64,000 bases of DNA, from the NCBI GenBank assembly GCA_903849645.1, contig CAINJJ010000037.1:62001-126000 (forward strand), given 5' to 3'. Shown here one piece after another: positions 62,881 to 64,000 of the stretch. The stretch is from an uncultured Acidobacteriaceae bacterium. GTDB taxonomy: Bacteria > Acidobacteriota > Terriglobia > Terriglobales > Acidobacteriaceae. The notes under the pieces are model-generated. The model worked only from the letters and a program-made list of their open reading frames with translations, was not told the origin of the DNA and did no database searches. Numbering within the stretch: the stretch's first letter is position 1; each line of letters opens with the position of its first letter. A program made the translations under genes and the position numbers.

Positions 62881-64000
62881 CTAACGCAGTTTCAGGGTAG
62901 TGAGTGCAAACAATGCAAACACCAGGGCGCCTATCCAGAAGCGAACAATGACCTTGGACTCATGCCAGCCAAGCTGTTCAAAATGGTGATGCAGCGGCGC
63001 CATCTTGAAGATACGCTTCTTGCGCAGCTTGTAGCTGCCCACCTGGAGCATCACTGACACCGCCTCGATAATGAAGATGCCGCCAATAAAAGGCAGCAGC
63101 AGCTCCTGCCGGATGATGACCGCGACCGTGCCGATTGCCCCGCCCAGTGCCAGCGAGCCGACGTCGCCCATGAACACCTCGGCCGGGTGCGCGTTGTACC
63201 AGAGAAACCCGATCGAGGCGCCCACCATCGACCCGCAGAAGACGGTCAACTCGCCGACCAGGGGCATGCGCTGCAGTTCCAGATAGTCGGCAAACACCAC
63301 ATGGCCGCTCACATACGTGAGCACGGCCAGCGCGCCGGCGGCGATGATGGTGCAGCCAATCGCCAGCCCGTCCAGACCGTCGGTCAGGTTGACCGCGTTC
63401 GATGAGAAGACCAGCACCAGCGTCACAAAAACCACGAACGGGACAAAAGCCAGCAGCCCGAGGTGGGGAATCGTGCTGGGCCAGAGTTGCCATTGCAGGT
63501 CGGGACGAAGATGCTTGATGAACGGCACCGTCAACTGCGTTGAAAACACCTTGAACTGTTGCAGGACCACCAGCGCCACAGCCACTGAAGCCCCGGCAGC
63601 CCCCTGCCACGCCAGCTTGGCGCGCGCCGTCAACCCCAGGCTGCGGCGCTGCACCACCTTGATGTAGTCGTCGGCAAAGCCGATGGCGCCGAAGGCCAGC
63701 GTGGAAAACACAATGACCCAGACAAACGGATTGGAAGGGTCAGACCACAGCACCGTCGGCAACAGGATCGCGATCACAATCAGCACACCACCCATGGTGG
63801 GCGTGCCCGATTTCTTGAGGTGCGATTGAGGCCCGTCCTCCCGGACATACTGGCCGATCTGGAAATCGCGCAGCTTTTGAATCACCCACGGACCGATGAA
63901 GAGGGCGATCAGCAGCGCGGTTCCCGAGGCGAATGCGGTGCGGAAGGTGAGATAGCGAAAGATCCGGAAAGGATGGAAGAACGGGAACAGCTTTTCGTAG
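62881..64000 (-). CDS. mraY: Phospho-MurNAc-pentapeptide translocase MraY (cut by window edge)
   Basis: The membrane enzyme that makes lipid I. The reading frame stays open past the track start (63885) to the right edge, giving YEKLFPFFHPFRIFRYLTFRTAFAS and GPWVIQKL, which is true MraY N-terminal sequence; only about ten residues are missing. Motifs include GTPTMGG, GFADDYIKV, NAVNLTDGLDGLA, FMGDVGSLALGG and PLHHHFEQLGW. It is the upstream gene of the dcw segment. Confidence 0.95.
   Translation of the reverse strand, partial: YEKLFPFFHPFRIFRYLTFRTAFASGTALLIALFIGPWVIQKLRDFQIGQYVREDGPQSHLKKSGTPTMGGVLIVIAILLPTVLWSDPSNPFVWVIVFSTLAFGAIGFADDYIKVVQRRSLGLTARAKLAWQGAAGASVAVALVVLQQFKVFSTQLTVPFIKHLRPDLQWQLWPSTIPHLGLLAFVPFVVFVTLVLVFSSNAVNLTDGLDGLAIGCTIIAAGALAVLTYVSGHVVFADYLELQRMPLVGELTVFCGSMVGASIGFLWYNAHPAEVFMGDVGSLALGGAIGTVAVIIRQELLLPFIGGIFIIEAVSVMLQVGSYKLRKKRIFKMAPLHHHFEQLGWHESKVIVRFWIGALVFALFALTTLKLR

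Overview
The window is a GC-rich chromosomal segment with about 60 genes. It most likely comes from a member of the Acidobacteriota. The best single marker is the secreted von Willebrand A protein at 53835-55034, which resembles the acidobacterial VWFA-related family. An S55 (SpoIVB-type) peptidase next to it, a secretin with a C-terminal cohesin-like domain, frequent TTG/GTG starts and dispersed palindromic repeats fit the same group. No rRNA, complete tRNA, CRISPR array, IS element or intact prophage was seen.

Layout. (1) 1-12457: housekeeping genes with small accessory insertions. These are a Tat-signal gene cut by the left edge, a foreign-looking hypothetical gene flanked by a duplicated 3' end of a polyprenyl synthase gene, the synthase itself, yajQ, tatD, a vapBC pair, metG, argS, pepA, an AbrB/PIN toxin-antitoxin pair and smpB. 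metG and argS both carry repeat-derived insertions inside the reading frame. (2) 12653-17453: a secretin with TPR and cohesin-like domains, two pseudopilins, a urocanase-like protein of unknown role, and engB. (3) 17575-35146: lon, then a type VI secretion cluster transcribed leftward (tssB, tssC, hcp, tagJ, tssA, tssE, tssF, tssG, clpV, vgrG and a small ORF), with tssK divergent. The TssJLM membrane complex and a PAAR protein are not in the window. (4) 35336-40547: a secreted hypothetical protein, gpmI, palindromic repeats, a MoaD-like/BNR-repeat gene pair and ftsY. (5) 40631-43019: a lower-GC restriction-modification island encoding an RHH regulator, a C5-cytosine methyltransferase, a GIY-YIG nuclease and a Vsr endonuclease. 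(6) 43112-45520: ribD, a CBS-domain protein and ribE. (7) 45736-52598: the inner-membrane part of a type IV pilus/type II secretion-like machine (pilC, pilB, pilM, pilN, pilO, a PilP-like gene and a pseudopilin). (8) 52730-59068: erpA, a small membrane protein behind a CRP-like promoter, the VWFA protein, the S55 peptidase, a zinc alcohol dehydrogenase and a Gly-rich secreted protein. (9) 59165-64000: dcw-cluster genes murG, ftsW, murD and mraY, with mraY cut by the right edge.

How the genes work together. Regions 2 and 7 together supply most of a pilus or pseudopilus machine: an outer-membrane secretin, pseudopilins, an ATPase, a platform protein and alignment proteins. Region 3 supplies the T6SS sheath, baseplate, tube, spike and recycling ATPase. 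Region 9 makes lipid II. The accessory genes (two toxin-antitoxin pairs, the restriction island, the insertion beside the polyprenyl synthase) sit between housekeeping genes, and two of them overlap tightly in a way that suggests translational coupling. All assignments come from reading motifs and gene order; no database search was run.
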